Assembly (NCBI RefSeq): GCF_030685535.1
Contig: NZ_CP131601.1
Location: 1,116,001 to 1,180,000, forward strand
Length of the DNA: 64,000 nucleotides
Origin: Photobacterium leiognathi
GTDB taxonomy: Bacteria > Pseudomonadota > Gammaproteobacteria > Enterobacterales > Vibrionaceae
Reading direction: 5' to 3'
In this document: positions 10,601-16,685 of the stretch, one piece after another
Layout: each line of letters starts with the position of its first letter
How positions within the stretch are numbered: position 1 is the stretch's first letter
Position numbers and translations under genes: made by a program
The notes under the pieces: model-generated
What the model saw: the letters and a program-made list of their open reading frames with translations, nothing else
Told to the model about the DNA's origin: nothing
Database searches by the model: none

Positions 10601-11460
10601 TTGATGGTTTCAAAACGTAGTGTTTTACCTTGGCTGTCGGTGATAGTGATTGATATTGGCTGATCACTTTCAACAAAATTTATCTCACCTAATAAATCAC
10701 TATTTGTAATTTCAGATAGGTTTAAGTAAGTATCACTTTTGCCGTCAATTTTTGCGTTTATTTCAGCAAATGTATCTTTGATTGTTGTGTCTTTGGCATC
10801 GACAATATTGCCGTAGAAGTCAGTGACAGAGGCATGAATAGAAAGCTCACCTTCAGCAAGCTCACTTAAGTCTTGATTTATTATCACCCATTTTTGATTT
10901 TGTACTATCGCTGAGGCTGTGAATACTTTGCCATTAATATCCGTCACATTGACGATAACAATTCTACCGTCTTCAATATCAATAGCGTTACCTAATAGCG
11001 TTGCTGCTGGTGTTTCAAATCGACTTTTATAACCGTCGTTACCATCAATAATCGAAGCTGTTAATGCTGCTGAAGCACGTAGAGAGGGTATAGCATCAGC
11101 GATAGATGTATTTAGGGTATTTTCTGTGGTTGTTGTTGATCGGGTACTAAATCCAGCACTTGGGAGAGTTTCAGCTAAGGTTGCCTTTATCTGGGCAATA
11201 AAAGAAGCGCTATTACTGGATATGGGGTCTTGGTCAACATTGGCATCAAGAAAAAACTGAGTACGATATGTAGAGCTCTCGATAACAGGGGCGTCATCTT
11301 GGTTGGCTTTTGTTTTTAGAATGTCATTGATGTTGGCTCTTTCTTCAATGAATGGAATCGACTGGTCTATAACTTCTGAAGCTGGTATCTGAACCCATTC
11401 ACCTTTATCTGTAATTTTCCAGATAATGCCTTCAACAACAATGTACATGATTGGCTTCAT
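1681..11460 (-). CDS. Giant repeat adhesin, BapA/LapA-like, type I secreted (3259 aa)
   Basis: Very large surface protein, likely for biofilm formation or attachment. Domain order: a retention-module N-terminus (MKPIMYIVVEGIIWKI, residues 1-110); about six Ig-like repeats of roughly 100 residues spanning about 130-720, with KDT at about 230, 330, 430, 530 and 633; a VCBS-like segment near 890 (VLTNDVD); T1SS-143-type repeats to about 1650 (DGSAPVI, SDGTATP); cadherin-like repeats marked EDQPIDLS and DNDGSESL to about 3000; an RTX motif near 3120-3155 (GTANDDVIIG, GGGGNDRF); and a C-terminal secretion region. There is no Sec signal peptide, as expected for type I export. Four Cys are present (near 777, 2483, 2595 and one near 3000), which is unusual for such substrates. 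No ABC exporter, LapD or LapG homologue lies in this window. Receptor and regulation are unknown. Confidence 0.9.
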   Translation of the reverse strand: MKPIMYIVVEGIIWKITDKGEWVQIPASEVIDQSIPFIEERANINDILKTKANQDDAPVIESSTYRTQFFLDANVDQDPISSNSASFIAQIKATLAETLPSAGFSTRSTTTTENTLNTSIADAIPSLRASAALTASIIDGNDGYKSRFETPAATLLGNAIDIEDGRIVIVNVTDINGKVFTASAIVQNQKWVIINQDLSELAEGELSIHASVTDFYGNIVDAKDTTIKDTFAEINAKIDGKSDTYLNLSEITNSDLLGEINFVESDQPISITITDSQGKTLRFETINDGAAWQINDADLSSLAEGELTVLAETVDIAGNPASATSTIIKDTLATITANFEGNSDRFLNQAEASRTQLFGSITNIEDGQTVTITVTDSQGLEKTFESTINAGKWAVNNANLTDLAEGELTVLAETSDIAGNPASATNTIIKDTMANITTRFDGKGDEYLNIVETPITDLFGTVENIADGQTVTITIADSSGAEKIYTTTVNNGQWTVNDADLTTLAEGQLTVTTTANDIAGNTTSATDTITKDTLAEITANFEANGDSFLNKSEIDAKTTLFGDVDFVEDNQPVTVKVTDNNGKTITLTTSVINGSWQIDDIDLSALAEGELTVTAEVIDIAGNTKETSNTIIKDTSVLTIDIDTDSYQPGGLNVSALKNGQVPYLQGSTTGTQAGDKITVTFSDGVDTISLTTSVDSSGNWRIEYIELSQLDPQQTWQMIATVTDAAGNTASDDMPTFASSSDMTFSEKELETESSIESSSTINIEFAEFTFNAAQCALEQLTSNGKDVTVTISADGLTLTVQTATTTVLTAVIDPSTQTVKTTLSAAIDHSPSNPNTETLIFINGIQTDNDGTSEIVIVPIEINIQDAAPEVVDDTSEVIEGDIVTGNVLTNDVDASLFVKSITINGETKALNNTSVTFELPEGKFTINSDGEWTFTANRNLSHSQGDINLVIDYVASDKDQYEKNASLTVSIKDGLANVILDGNTQAVESVITTGSATYKGEFTVQAGSDNPDPSGLTFNPQTITALEALNLYSGISTSPLSYTVSSDGKTITAKAGSDTIFTLSLSATASGDNATGTVTLVQHFPLNQQGLADAITLSLFIDAIDSDGTATPTGKFDWVIEDGANPVLAASGQLEFKETDLSNPSNQPNQSLQQTGTITVTIGSDGLNGTTEQSPLYFDLSQLPTGLTSGGETISYVISDDNQTIEAWTSSGKVFEISLSSRPDAEANSTVDYVFTLHQALDQTNVNDELIISIPVFIKDNDGDINQTAIDVVIVDGSAPVINTTPIEISETPISASSPAGSSNQADATITVTAGQDPIVDLNLVLSGTVKSSDGNNITYQGQVLTWQFDGSNTYNASLPDGTVIFSVHLSNIGAVPSGSAANATITVTLNESIDHTNSNDTELNLLLPVEAKDSDGSSSTSNVTVSILDGLVPSITANSNLNVHENDLLDDNLAADASTTSAPTLSFNQSSDELASVHLDIAQFNSQNYTSGGENITLSAADTNGWYNATANGNNIFRIKVNLDGTVQFDLFEAIDRPSSSSQGVLNLEFGAIATDRDSDKSATTPFEVTVTDDIPAAGSDEELAVVEGVDKTLRLLSRDVTGADGGEVVSINYRGKEYPADGNPIDLINTQTDPHTKYGTITVNADGTVVINTIATDESSGEISDEFSYTIKDSDGDTAVRTKKLSFSDDPGRIEVNAEQILEDSISNPLTIQVFLGDIDQNESLSTITISESSLAGGQLYLDYHLLTATNGVITLSDFISEGDFFKPNGELTYKPASDTAVNQQDMVVLEITATISTNNQDKTLTKDLTIKVLPDADAAIWDEAKDYEYTAVEDDSNGIQLNVAADLQDTDGSETLKYRISGIPDGITLKLSNTIISDGEIISANQINDVKIFSDKHSAGTFTFTITAITTEKANEFIDKTNDQTEESQRLITVNIIPEADEPKLSVKNLKGHEDQPIDLSKAIIGKLADNDGSESLSYRIKVQNGWSIKGGDAVEEPAGSGIYIVSAEYIENGQAQLHPKADISSHTEKLTIEVTAISTEAAINGLYPTSSESATKTISINLKGTIDRPDITDGGNGHWQYIASSTDNTTGVKGTIKGINGFYEDQPLPLDFLITTSDNDKSEEITILITNLPDGVKFIDINGNPLNLEIVGKDASTGLIYRITSDQLTSTYLSTPKDISGNLTFDVNVISTEPDGASGEFNYKVDIEVLPVVDEQDGALLQSTGFEDQHISFLVEPTINKDSDNSEKLTGYKITNVPDGLTLFIDNVEVVIPVNGLDLANYKGNQSWTEFINSGRVTILADEDLSGIFDIAISYEVTDTSTSGQTASKNINATIQVDVAGVVETDTRLESTTDLLSSTDGSPINLTNAVHFIDEDLDGSEYLDYIVIEVPVGINLIIDHPNGANIDGSGNWIIPATGLTSDSIKEAMQDLLAGATVSASFNTEVIDLVVKARVVDGNDSRFLKTPVQIQITGKTGGGGSCPPTEAPDKIQGDVIIAKEGEDINLSGLLNGDIDNNPEIALSFFIDVNDLPDNVEITGVGIITEYNDAGEIIGYTITENGLSNMTFIGLNEAWAGSLDIPITITQTSTCNGTKSTTTQHIKIDVVPVVDDIITTTNITSVLEDTATAINLTVLLGDSVSNGQTITGEGTSATGKETTNWMTITLEPGGELIGDSAIVTQNPDDSWQVLDPSRLDELLLKPPHNYSGDLTIKVETNITDQSDSSSQTDTQTKTSSVIINVEPVTDIATMPDTITEQGDEDGYIHIVGLGAILYDDDGSETISLNLSGVPDGAVMFYSPDGGTTFIQLPNTGKSWSFDIAQADSIYIRPPTDFSGDITLKLDAITNEIGTTEIITSTSEVVIGVNPIGDDIQFVGVPESLSGDEGKSFTIPVDIESSETNSNETLLLEVIFSAADQTQLAGLDKIQIGDQEISIIKNGDIWLATAIVNSSTLDQLTLFSGDAFGDINITLKASSIDTDTILGSETTHYGQPVEKNICLTLEPMPDAPELNLEYNSVIAKTETTIALNLELSMFNPAPNEQGSIIITGYPSDYVFSAGQVKGDGWEVAFDDIADLTMTANSEQDFSLSIEPISTIDGQTATGITQTIDVSITDKNDNSLIGTANDDVIIGTANNDNMTGGGGNDRFVFKAEDQGTSSDPAQDTIVDFDVTANSDNIDLRAILNNVTDGISADNYIDITENDGSVTLHIKDNGEDVTQAITLENVNKDALYGADTSFATEAEILQKMIYDNNLLAG

Positions 11461-11611
11461 CCTTGGCCCTTTTCTTTATTCTTATTCTAGAGTTAGCAGT
11501 AAGAGACTGTTTTGTATCTCAAATATTCTATTGATATAAGTGTTTATAGTAATTTTAAAAACATTTCAAAAACATAATTTTTACAAAACAATTTTATCAA
11601 TAGCTTTTTTC

Positions 11612-11627
11612 TGTGATGTTGCCTACA
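11612..11627 (-). promoter_or_regulatory. CRP-like box upstream of the complete adhesin
   Basis: The plus strand reads TGTGATGTTGCCTACA; one half-site TGTGA is perfect and the other has two mismatches to TCACA. It lies about 152 bases upstream of the ATG at 11460, matching the spacing at the left adhesin (153 bases). Conservation of sequence and spacing between otherwise diverged upstream regions is the main support. Confidence 0.45.
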
Positions 11628-11732
11628 TAATTACCTAGTTAATGAGTGAATAATCATCATTTAATCATTCATTTTTAACAAAAATAATTAGAAGATAATG
11701 AAAAGGGAGGATAAGGCGTGTAGTGGGAATAG

Positions 11733-11762
11733 GCGTACTGCTATCTATAAATAACAGTACGC
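11733..11762 (-). terminator. Hairpin downstream of the mechanosensitive channel gene
   Basis: Inverted repeat with 12-bp arms (GCGTACTGTTAT on the minus strand) and a 6-base loop. The single odd pair is U-G only in minus-strand RNA. It lies just past the stop of the channel gene at 11770 and copies the hairpin at 1593-1623 in stem sequence. No T-run is seen. Confidence 0.5.
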
Positions 11763-11769
11763 GAAATGA

Positions 11770-14700
11770 TTAAGCTTTGTTGCTGGTGGCTGGATGATAT
11801 TGCTGACCTTTCATTGTCACTTCTAGCTGAGGTGAAGCTATATCAATATGATGTTTCATGAACTTATTCTTAATTCGACAGTGAAGATCATGGGTTAAAC
11901 TTAAACGATGCCCCGTTTCTGCTGCATAAGCACGTAATTCAAATTGCTGGCAATTAGCGGTTAATCCTAAGAAAAACACTTCCGGAGCAGGGTTATCGAG
12001 TACCAGTTCACATTCCTCAGCAGCTTCAAATAATAATTGTGTTACTAGCTCTGGATCGGCTTTAAATTTCACATTGATTGATAATTTTACTCGCGTGATA
12101 GCATCGGACAGTGACCAGTTAATAAATTGTTCAGTAACGAATGCTTTATTAGGTACTATGACTTCTTTTCTATCCCAATCGACAATGGTGGTTGCGCGGG
12201 TTTTTATTTTCGCGACAACACCAGTGAGATCGCGAATCGTCACTGTGTCACCAATACGGATCGGTTTTTCAAACAAGATAATTAAGCCAGAAATAAAGTT
12301 GGCGAAGATCTCCTGCATACCAAAACCAATACCAACACCAAGGGCGGCAACAAGCCACTGCATTTTGCTCCAATCAAAACCAATTAAAGCAGAGCCAACA
12401 ATAATTCCAATAAATATCGCTAAGTAGCGGGTAACAGAAGTAATCGCATAACCTGTACCCGGGCTTAAATTTAAGTGTTGTAGAATTAACAGCTCCATCG
12501 CACCGGGTAAATCTCGCGCTAAAATAGCGGTTAAACCAAAGGCTAAAATAGCCAGCAATACACTTTGTAGCGTAATGGTATTGAGTTCTTCAATGCCATT
12601 AATGGTATTGGTGACATCCCATAGCGTGACACCTTCCAATAAGGAGGTGGCTTGATAAAGATCTGAAAATAACCAACTTAGAATAAACAGATAAATTAGA
12701 GAGAGTAGTGAGCGTAATAAACGCAAAGACTGCGCACTGATCTTATCTAAATCAACTTTTGGCTCTTCAATTTCAATAGCGAGATCATTCGTTAGATGGT
12801 GCTCGTCTTTATCTTCCTGCATTTCAGCTTGGCGTTGGGCAATGATTTCTTGGCGCTTCGCTTTAGCACGTTCAAAAGCAAGACGACGCTTTTGAATTAA
12901 CATCAAACGTTTGATCAGGTAGTAAACGAGCAGGGTAATGACACCAATAACCGCACCTTGTTGAATGCGTAACATAATGGTTTGTGATGTTGCCAAGTAA
13001 CCATTAAGTGCTGCGTAGTTGAGCACTTGTGGTGTGATGATAAGTACCCACCAAAAGATATGATGACCAATATGGGCTTTACCTTCAGGTAGTTCACCAT
13101 AAGTCATAGGCATCTTGAGCTTCCACAAACGCCAATGGAAAAAACTGATCGCAATATTAGAGATAATAAACGCCAAGCGTCCGAGTGTTGCTGTGGTGTC
13201 CAACTCACTATTTAGCATAGTAAATTGCTGCAAAATAAGAGCAGGAACAAAGACAATCATCAGGCGACGATAGTCATACAGCGCACTTTTAATGATGCTT
13301 TCAGACCAGCCAAAATGGCTCATGAACAGTCCGTTTTCTCGGCATAGTTCACGGATAAAGAAGTATACAATCAGTGCATAAGGCAGCGTTAGAGCATGAC
13401 CTAAATGGAACACAAAAGGCAGTTGCCAAGCCAGACTTAACGTATGCCCGGTAATAAAGATCACCAGTGGGATAGGCCAAGCCAGAAGAAACGCAATAGC
13501 CACATTGGTATAGCTATAACGAAACTTATCTTCAGTAACGCGGTTAATGCGCTTACTGGTTCTTTCTAAATATGCCAGCCAACGTTTTTTTGCTAAGTAT
13601 AAGAAACCGAGTAAACAACAAATAGCAAAACCGCTGCCAAATAGTGCATAAGGGCTTACAAAAGAAGGAATTTTAACAATGTTTATCCATTGAATTGGTG
13701 AGAAAAACCACTTAATTTTTTCTCCCATTTGTTTAAGCAGATCAAGGCTCAATGGATTGGTGTTTGGTGCCCAAAACAGTAACTTTGCCGAATCATTTTT
13801 GATCCGTGTCAGCATGTTATTTAAACGATCGTAAATAACTTTCAGCTTAGCTTGTTGATAAATTAGCGTTTCTGACGCTTTGTTAATATCACTGTAAAGA
13901 GTAAGGTTATCTTGTATCAGTGCATGTAGCTGTTCAACTTGTTCATCCGTTAAATTCTCTGTACTGATTTTATTTTTATTATTTTTAAGCAGATCAGATT
14001 GTTGCTGGTAGTCATAAAGGCGGATTTGGTTACGTGCAACATCACGATTGAGCATATCAATCGGTGGATTAGGGGGTAAATCTTTTAAACGGTTACGCAA
14101 GTTTTCACTAATGATAGGGCTAATTTTTAGCCAATCTGCCATTACTTTTAGTGCATCTGCTGTCTGTGTTGTTTCTGAAATTTGATCATTGGTGGTACTG
14201 ATAGTTTGCTGCGTTTGCTCAATATTGGCTGTCAGTGTTGTTAACTCAGACGATAAACGCTTATTTAAGGTGAGCTGTTGCTGAATAACTTCAGGTTGAT
14301 TTTGGATGTCTGCTTGCAGATCTTGGTTTTGCTCATTATTTTCAGAAATGTTTGAGCGCAAAACACGGTTAAGTCGGTTTTGTAAGTTATTACGATAGGC
14401 TTGGTGTGACTCAATTAATAGGTTTTCATACTGTAGGTGTAACTTTGTAAGGGCACGACGATTTCCTGCGCTGAGTTGCTCTGCCTCCAGCATAAACAGC
14501 TTACTTATCGTATATTGCTCAGCGATTTGTAACAGCATAATCGCTTCAGTGTCATTAACAAGCCTAGCTTGTGTTAACTCATTGGTGATCGTCTTTTTCT
14601 TTGTACGTATTTGATTGGATTGATAAGAAAAATCATCAATACCATGTTCAATCTCAATCAAAATATTACGGTAAGACTGGCGAGAGATTTCGAGTTGCAC

Positions 14701-15063
14701 CAACTTGGTATCTTGCTCTGCGATTTCAAGTGTTAACTGATCGTGATCCCAATCATTAAACTCGGGAAATTCAGTCGCACTAAAGTTATCAATCTTCTGT
14801 TTTATGGCTGCTTGCTGCTCAGGAAAAGTGCTCATTAACTTTTCATAGCGGCGCGTCGATTGATTAAAATGCGAGGTCTTCTCTAATTGCGTTTGTGCTG
14901 TTTGATAAGCTTCAAGCTTCTTTATCGTCTCAGGTGTTTTCTGCTGACTTTCTAATTGCTTAATTTGGTTTGCAATGATTTGCTCAGATGAAGAAACTTC
15001 TTCTGCATAAAGAGGTGAGCAGAAGAGAACAAGGAACAGACACAAGAGTGAGAACAGTCGCAT
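11770..15063 (-). CDS. Large mechanosensitive channel, MscK/MscM (KefA/YjeP) family
   Basis: Inner-membrane channel of 1097 aa that would release solutes on hypo-osmotic shock. A signal peptide (MRLFSLLCLFLVLFCSPLYA) precedes a long periplasmic, Gln-rich coiled-coil region (about 20-480). Many membrane segments follow (from about 490) and then a C-terminal MscS core at about 880-1090. The pore and beta domains are visible as GVGIGFGMQEIFANFISG and the EKPIRIGD and VPNKAF motifs. Length fits E. coli MscK (1120) and MscM (1107). I cannot tell which of the two it is from sequence alone; it is not next to psd, the usual mscM neighbour. It is transcribed toward the adhesins but separated from them by a hairpin. 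Confidence 0.88.
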   Translation of the reverse strand: MRLFSLLCLFLVLFCSPLYAEEVSSSEQIIANQIKQLESQQKTPETIKKLEAYQTAQTQLEKTSHFNQSTRRYEKLMSTFPEQQAAIKQKIDNFSATEFPEFNDWDHDQLTLEIAEQDTKLVQLEISRQSYRNILIEIEHGIDDFSYQSNQIRTKKKTITNELTQARLVNDTEAIMLLQIAEQYTISKLFMLEAEQLSAGNRRALTKLHLQYENLLIESHQAYRNNLQNRLNRVLRSNISENNEQNQDLQADIQNQPEVIQQQLTLNKRLSSELTTLTANIEQTQQTISTTNDQISETTQTADALKVMADWLKISPIISENLRNRLKDLPPNPPIDMLNRDVARNQIRLYDYQQQSDLLKNNKNKISTENLTDEQVEQLHALIQDNLTLYSDINKASETLIYQQAKLKVIYDRLNNMLTRIKNDSAKLLFWAPNTNPLSLDLLKQMGEKIKWFFSPIQWINIVKIPSFVSPYALFGSGFAICCLLGFLYLAKKRWLAYLERTSKRINRVTEDKFRYSYTNVAIAFLLAWPIPLVIFITGHTLSLAWQLPFVFHLGHALTLPYALIVYFFIRELCRENGLFMSHFGWSESIIKSALYDYRRLMIVFVPALILQQFTMLNSELDTTATLGRLAFIISNIAISFFHWRLWKLKMPMTYGELPEGKAHIGHHIFWWVLIITPQVLNYAALNGYLATSQTIMLRIQQGAVIGVITLLVYYLIKRLMLIQKRRLAFERAKAKRQEIIAQRQAEMQEDKDEHHLTNDLAIEIEEPKVDLDKISAQSLRLLRSLLSLIYLFILSWLFSDLYQATSLLEGVTLWDVTNTINGIEELNTITLQSVLLAILAFGLTAILARDLPGAMELLILQHLNLSPGTGYAITSVTRYLAIFIGIIVGSALIGFDWSKMQWLVAALGVGIGFGMQEIFANFISGLIILFEKPIRIGDTVTIRDLTGVVAKIKTRATTIVDWDRKEVIVPNKAFVTEQFINWSLSDAITRVKLSINVKFKADPELVTQLLFEAAEECELVLDNPAPEVFFLGLTANCQQFELRAYAAETGHRLSLTHDLHCRIKNKFMKHHIDIASPQLEVTMKGQQYHPATSNKA

Positions 15064-15217
15064 AAAAAACCTGTGATTGAGTGCTATGAAGACGTAAAGC
15101 AGATCATGTAAACATTCTGTTATAGTAATTGAAATTGAAGAAAAACAATAGATTGGTATGAGAATAGAGCTAATTGATCTATAAGTCGGCGAATGAATAA
15201 GAGAATAGGAAAATACC

Positions 15218-15246
15218 TTGACCGATATCGCATAAGTGATTACATT
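15218..15246 (+). promoter_or_regulatory. Sigma-70 promoter of the tRNA-Ser operon
   Basis: TTGACC (15218-15223), a 17-base spacer, and TACATT (15241-15246), followed by a GC-rich discriminator (AGCCGCCG) typical of stable-RNA promoters. It lies 39 bases before the first tRNA. Confidence 0.65.
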
Positions 15247-15284
15247 AGCCGCCGTTGAAACGCACTGCGGTTCAGCAACAACGT

Positions 15285-15372
15285 GGTGAGGTGTCCGAGT
15301 GGCTGAAGGAGCACGCCTGGAAAGTGTGTATACGGCAACGTATCGAGGGTTCGAATCCCTCCCTCACCGCCA
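15285..15372 (+). tRNA. tRNA-Ser (GGA)
   Basis: 88 bases including encoded CCA. The acceptor stem GGTGAGG pairs with CCTCACC, the long variable arm of a class II tRNA is present, the T arm contains GGTTCGAATCC, and the anticodon loop CTGGAAA puts GGA at 15319-15321. It is nearly identical to the E. coli serine tRNA reading UCC/UCU. First gene of a two-tRNA transcript. Confidence 0.97.
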
Positions 15373-15401
15373 TCTCTTATTTAATAAGAGAACACAATTT
15401 A

Positions 15402-15492
15402 GGAGAGATGGCTGAGTGGTTGAAAGCATAGGTCTTGAAAACCGGCATACGTTAATAGCGTATCTAGGGTTCAAATCCCTATCTCTCCGCCA
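15402..15492 (+). tRNA. tRNA-Ser (TGA)
   Basis: 91 bases including CCA. The acceptor GGAGAGA pairs with TCTCTCC, there is a long variable arm, the T arm is GGGTTCAAATCCC, and the anticodon TGA lies at 15436-15438 in loop CTTGAAA. Oddity: the anticodon stem reads TAGGT against ACCGG, so its outer two pairs are T-G and A-G, where the usual stem is CCGGT/ACCGG. This may weaken the tRNA or be a sequence error. It lies 29 bases after tRNA-Ser(GGA). Confidence 0.93.
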
Positions 15493-15503
15493 TATTAAAG
15501 AAT

Positions 15504-15534
15504 GCTGCTGAGTTGAATTCTCAGCAGCCTTTTT
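15504..15534 (+). terminator. Terminator of the tRNA-Ser operon
   Basis: Perfect 9-bp stem GCTGCTGAG/CTCAGCAGC with a 7-base loop, followed by C and five T. It sits 11 bases after the second tRNA. Confidence 0.85.
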
Positions 15535-15560
15535 ACTTTGGGTCATTTATATAGTTAAAG

Positions 15561-15599
15561 CAGGGTTCAAATCCTCTAATACCCAGAACTGCTCCGCCA
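15561..15599 (+). pseudogene. tRNA-like 3' fragment
   Basis: The stretch CAGGGTTCAAATCC followed 16 bases later by CTGCTCCGCCA looks like a T arm and an acceptor end with CCA. No D arm, anticodon arm or 5' acceptor precedes it. It lies beyond the tRNA operon terminator and before another hairpin. Probably the remains of a third tRNA gene lost by deletion or recombination (inference). Confidence 0.45.
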
Positions 15600-15606
15600 T
15601 ATATAG

Positions 15607-15640
15607 AAAAAGCCGCTGATGAAAGTCAGCGGCTTTTTTG
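15607..15640. terminator. Bidirectional terminator
   Basis: 9-bp stem AGCCGCTGA/TCAGCGGCT with A-run before and six T after, usable on both strands. It would end the broken hydrolase gene (minus strand, ending at 15661) and any read-through from the tRNA side. Confidence 0.75.
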
Positions 15641-15660
15641 CATTTGATATAAATGGTGAC

Positions 15661-16518
15661 TTATAAACGCGAATTTAACCAATTGGCTGTTATTTCTAAT
15701 AGTTCTTTACTTTGATGTGCCTTTGGGTTAAAGACATTAAAGATATGATCACCATCTTTCATGGTAACAGCTGTGGCGTCTTTACTGCCTGATGCGGTGA
15801 TCAGCGTATTCGCATTTTCCCAAGGTAAAACGGTATCGTTAGTACCTGAAATCGCTAATAAGGATCCTGTAAATTGCTTCATCAATGTTAGTGATTGCTG
15901 GGCTTTTAATTGCTCAAATCATGTTAGGTTCACTTTAAATGGTGAACGCCAATCATATTTAATTAATGCGTAGCCGTTTTGTTTTGCCTCGTCATAGTAT
16001 TGTTCAAAAAAGGTTTTCATTGGCGCAATGCCATTACCAACAGCAGGAGACCAAACAGCGAGTGATTTAATGTTAGGCTCTTCGATAACCAATAATTGTG
16101 AAATTAATGCACCTTGACTAAAGCCGATAACTCCAATGCGATTTTTATCGATTTGTGGATTATCTTGAAGATAGTTAAAAGCGGTTTTGCTATCGAGAAC
16201 AGCAGAAGATAAAGAGTATTCTAGATCTGATGTTTTACTGTCGCCACTGCCTGCAAAATCGAAACGAATAGAGGCAATCCCCATCGCTTCTAATTTTTCA
16301 CTGAGAGATTTGTATAAATTACCCACTTCATCTTTTTGTGATCCTGTGCCGTGGAGCATGATCACCGCAGGTATTTGCTTATCTATTTTCTTATCAGGTA
16401 CAGAAAAGATGGCTGGAATATCATAGCTGCCGTTATTTAGAGATATTTGCTGAGAGTCGGCAAAGGTCATATTAGAAAAGCTTAATAGTAATGAAGGGAT
16501 GATGATTTTTTTAAACAT
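15661..16518 (-). pseudogene. Secreted alpha/beta hydrolase interrupted by an in-frame TGA
   Basis: One continuous frame of 285 codons, from ATG at 16518 to the stop at 15661, broken by a single TGA at 15919-15921. The N-terminal part (199 aa) has a signal peptide (MFKKIIIPSLLLSFSNMTFA), an oxyanion-type HG motif (MLHGTGS) and the nucleophile elbow GFSQG. The part after the stop resumes in the same frame (FEQLKAQQS) and carries the acid (SGTNDTVLPW) and the histidine (DGDHIFN) of the triad. The truncated product would lack two catalytic residues. The simplest reading is a recent TGG-to-TGA change or a sequencing error; there is no frameshift. Substrate unknown; dienelactone hydrolase or esterase-like. 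Confidence 0.8.
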
Positions 16519-16633
16519 GATAGAGATTAAAAATGAATAATATATTGGTAATTTTAAATTAATTTAGTTTATCTGTCTGAATTTAAAGTTAAAAATTAGA
16601 TGTCTATTGCAAATCATGAGTCGTAAAAAGCAC

Positions 16634-16661
16634 AAAGGTCTAGCACTATCACTAGACCTTT
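16634..16661 (-). terminator. Terminator of the NRAMP-like gene
   Basis: Stem AAAGGTCTAG/CTAGACCTTT with an 8-base loop, 25 bases past the stop at 16686 on the minus strand. A T-rich stretch follows a few bases further (GTGCTTTTTACG). Confidence 0.6.
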
Positions 16662-16685
16662 ATTGTGTCGAACTCAGTGTTAGGG

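Larger units (their letters stand above)
11461..11769. other. Intergenic region upstream of the complete adhesin
   Basis: Gap of 309 bases, AT-rich, with no credible gene. It carries the CRP-like box at 11612-11627 and the hairpin at 11733-11762. The bases next to the adhesin start (CCTTGGCCC on the plus strand, just above each ATG) are the same as at the paralogue, giving the purine-rich GGGCCAAGG before the ATG. Confidence 0.7.

Noticed and set aside
1681..11460. Regular repeats resembling a CRISPR array or satellite
   Set aside because: The spacing is about 300 bases and follows Ig-like protein repeats that vary in sequence; there are no short identical repeats with spacers.
15364..15546. 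Minus-strand frame across tRNA-Ser(UGA)
   Set aside because: It lies over a tRNA gene and its terminator; the protein (RRDRDLNPRYAI) is a common artefact of tRNA-Ser regions.
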